Assembly: GCA_007750655.1 (NCBI GenBank)
Contig: CP036290.1
Coordinates: forward strand, 682,001 to 746,000
Origin: Rohdeia mirabilis
GTDB lineage: Bacteria; Planctomycetota; UBA1135; GCA-002686595
Reading direction: 5' to 3'
DNA length: 64,000 bases
The translations under genes and the position numbers were made by a program. This document shows, one piece after another, positions 62,217 through 64,000 of the stretch. Position 1 is the stretch's first letter; the number at the start of each line of letters is the position of its first letter. Under the pieces are notes generated by a model, which had not been told where the DNA came from, did not search any database, and saw nothing but the letters and a program-made list of their open reading frames with translations.

Positions 62217-63131
62217 TCAGCGCGGGAGGATGACCGACTCGAGCACGTGCACGGTCGCGTTCGTGCTCTCCACGTCGTTGCCCACGAGGGCGGCGCCGCC
62301 GACCGTGATGCGGCCGTCGATCACGCGGACCGGCAGGCGCTCACCGCCGAGCGTCTCGACCGTTCCGTAGGTGGCCAGGTCGAGGGCCGACAGGCGACCC
62401 GGGATCACGTGCAGCTTCAGCACGTCCTGCAGGCGCGTCTTGTTGTCCGGCTCGAGCAGGCTGCCCAGCAGCTTCTGGTCGAGGGCGGCGAACGCGGAGT
62501 CCGTCGGCGCGAGGATGGTCAGCGGCGTGTCGCCGTTGATCGCCTCGACCAGGCCCGCGGCGCGCACGGCGGTCAGGAGCGTGCCGAACATGCCGGCGTT
62601 CTTGGCCACGGTGACCACGTCGTCGGTGGCGGGCAGCATGACGCTCCCGAGCACGTGGACGATGCCGTTGTCGGCTGCCACGTCGGCGGTCACGACCTTG
62701 GCTCCGCCGATGAAGACACCGTCGGGGCGGACGTCGACCGAGACGCGCTGGCCGTTGAGGGTGCGCAGCTCACTCTCGCGGATGACGTCGGCGGCGGTCA
62801 TGCGACCGGCGACCACGTGGTACCCGAGGACCTCCTGGAGCGTGGCGAGGTTGCGCTTCTCGAGCAGGGACTCGACCAGGCCGGTCTCGAGCGCCGCGAA
62901 AGCGCGATCGGTCGGGGCGAAGACGGTCAGTTCGTCCGTGCCCGAGAGCAGTTCGACGTAGCCAGCGGCCTTGACCGCGGCGACGAGAGTGGTGTGGGAG
63001 CCCGTGCCGACCGCTACGTCGACGATGGTCTTGCCCTGGGCGTTGCTCGGATCGGCGTCGGCCGAGTTGAAACCGAGGACGGCGGCGGTCGCGAGGGCGA
63101 CGGGAAGGGCGATGGCTGCGAGACGGTTCAT
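62217..63131 (-). CDS. Secreted protein with two fasciclin (FAS1) domains
   Basis: The 304-residue protein has a signal peptide (about 1-26) and two FAS1 domains at about 35-165 and 170-303. Each shows the FAS1 H1 and H2 boxes: LTVFAPTDRAFAAL and LGYHVVAGRMTAADV in the first, LTILAPTDSAFAAL and LKLHVIPGRLSALDL in the second. Both end in IVHVLGSVMLP or TVHVLESVILP. FAS1 domains act in adhesion or matrix binding outside the cell. The start ATG lies directly before the signal; the transcript ends in a strong hairpin. Confidence 0.95.
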   Translation of the reverse strand: MNRLAAIALPVALATAAVLGFNSADADPSNAQGKTIVDVAVGTGSHTTLVAAVKAAGYVELLSGTDELTVFAPTDRAFAALETGLVESLLEKRNLATLQEVLGYHVVAGRMTAADVIRESELRTLNGQRVSVDVRPDGVFIGGAKVVTADVAADNGIVHVLGSVMLPATDDVVTVAKNAGMFGTLLTAVRAAGLVEAINGDTPLTILAPTDSAFAALDQKLLGSLLEPDNKTRLQDVLKLHVIPGRLSALDLATYGTVETLGGERLPVRVIDGRITVGGAALVGNDVESTNATVHVLESVILPR

Positions 63132-63624
63132 GGTGGGGACTTCGTTGAGGTTCGGTGCTGATCGGTCGGACGCACTTCGATGCGTCGCTCGCCGAGGTCG
63201 CGTTCGCCCACTTGGGCGTCACGACGGCGGTCCGCGGCTCGCCCGGAAGGGACGTGGCGCTCCACTCGCGGAGCGGGGCGAGCACCGTGGACACCCAGGA
63301 CTTCGCGACGCGCTCGTCGGGTGGATGTGGAGCTGCGCGACTTGTGCGGATCGGGTGCGGCCCGCGCGTCGGGCGAGCCCTCGCGTCCGGCCTCGATCAC
63401 CGCGCGCGGGGACGTTTGCGGTCACAGGAGCGGGCGGCGCTCGATCTGCCGGTTGGCGTTCGCGACGCCCGTGAACGACGTCGACAGGGGCCGATCGATG
63501 GGGCGCCCGCACGGGGCTCGGCCGTCCTCCGAACGCCGAGCGCCCGATTTGGTCGCCCCCAGTTGGATCCTGATAGAACGGTGACGCGAAAGACCCCGCG
63601 CCTGGCCTTCCAGTTCCGAGCACC
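63132..63624. other. 493-bp divergent intergenic region, no gene seen
   Basis: This region separates the fasciclin gene from the divergent MerR gene. No convincing reading frame or RNA was found. A weak promoter-like pair toward MerR is TTGGTC at 63549-63554 and TGATAG at 63571-63576 (16-bp spacer), about 50 bp before the GTG. MerR-type regulators often bind such long spacers, but no clear operator repeat is seen. Confidence 0.35.
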
Positions 63625-64000
63625 GTGACCGACTCCGACCCCAAGACCTCCGACGCCGACCGCGGCGACCTCCCGAGCGCGGGCGACGCTCCCTCGGGCT
63701 GGTTCTCCGTCGGACGCGTGGCGAGCGAGACGGGGATCTCGGCCGAGACCCTGCGCGTCTGGGAGCGACGCTACGGACGCCCCGTCGCCACCCGTCTGCC
63801 GTCCGGGCACCGTCGCTACACCGGCGATCAGGTGGTCTGGCTGCGGCGGGTGGCCGAGGCCGTCGCACTCGGGACCCGGGCCTCGGTCGCCGTGCGCGCC
63901 AGCGAGTCGGAGCTCGACGAGTTGCTCACCCGCGACGAGCCCGAGGTGGACGAAGCGTGGGTCGAGCAGTCGCTGCGGTACGTCCTCGCGCTCGACTCGG
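63625..64000 (+). CDS. MerR-family transcriptional regulator (C-terminus beyond window)
   Basis: At least 125 residues are visible, starting at a GTG. After a ~28-residue acidic leader comes a MerR-type helix-turn-helix: FSVGRVASETGISAETLRVW, ERRYGRPVATRLPSGHRRY, and the dimer helix start VVWLRRVAEAVALGTRAS. The ERRYG...P...R...G.RRY form is that of the CarH/LitR group, in which a B12-binding light-sensing domain follows. That part lies outside the window, so the group is a guess. The gene is divergent from the fasciclin gene. Confidence 0.85.
   Translation, partial: MTDSDPKTSDADRGDLPSAGDAPSGWFSVGRVASETGISAETLRVWERRYGRPVATRLPSGHRRYTGDQVVWLRRVAEAVALGTRASVAVRASESELDELLTRDEPEVDEAWVEQSLRYVLALDS

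Overview
The window is very GC-rich DNA with dense coding on both strands, many GTG/TTG starts and frequent 4-bp ATGA/GTGA stop-start overlaps. Gene content points to a planctomycete-like bacterium (Planctomycetota, probably marine). It has a protein kinase fused to WD40 repeats with the N-terminal region usual in planctomycete and myxobacterial kinases. It also has three ECF sigma factors, one of the planctomycete-rich TIGR02999 type, large surface proteins built from carboxypeptidase-regulatory-like repeats, and a full Mrp sodium/proton antiporter operon. A myxobacterium-like host cannot be excluded from sequence alone. No rRNA, tRNA, CRISPR array, prophage or complete insertion sequence was seen.

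Layout. 1-8.2 kb: an edge-truncated lipoprotein, a WD40 kinase convergent with an ECF sigma gene, then a second ECF sigma translationally coupled to a one-helix membrane protein and a secretin-N-domain-like exported protein. 8.3-24 kb: MgtE, type I asparaginase, two giant repeat proteins, a YbaK-type deacylase, a NUDIX/metallo-beta-lactamase fusion, a HEAT-like membrane protein, a MauE/thioredoxin-like protein and a FAD-dependent oxidoreductase. 24-31 kb: a MORN/CAP protein, the yeiH exporter with its divergent LysR regulator, a GNAT, a 113-bp near-perfect palindromic element, an M20 amidohydrolase and an orphan arsJ. 31-37 kb: an SRPBCC-like protein and a coupled YhaO/YhaN (Mre11/Rad50-like) pair.

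37-43 kb is mrpABCDEFG. 43-48 kb holds two tandem paralogous secreted proteins, a degenerate metallo-beta-lactamase-like protein and leucyl aminopeptidase. 48-54 kb is a co-directional run of an OlsB-like acyltransferase, a PlsC-like acyltransferase, DinB-like and NRDE proteins, and an 874-residue fusion of alpha/beta-hydrolase, DedA membrane domain and ATP-grasp ligase. I consider this fusion the most unusual system here and suggest it makes and translocates an aminoacylated lipid. 54-59.5 kb is a minus-strand operon (dienelactone hydrolase, thioesterase, MFS, HxD protein) followed by a coiled-coil membrane protein. 59.5-64 kb holds a B3/B4-domain protein, a lipoprotein glutathione peroxidase, an ECF sigma factor, a two-domain fasciclin protein and an edge-truncated MerR regulator.

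Termination seems to rely on long GC-rich stems without a U-tract. Several of these overlap the stop codons of the genes they end. Function calls rest on motif recognition by eye, with no database search.
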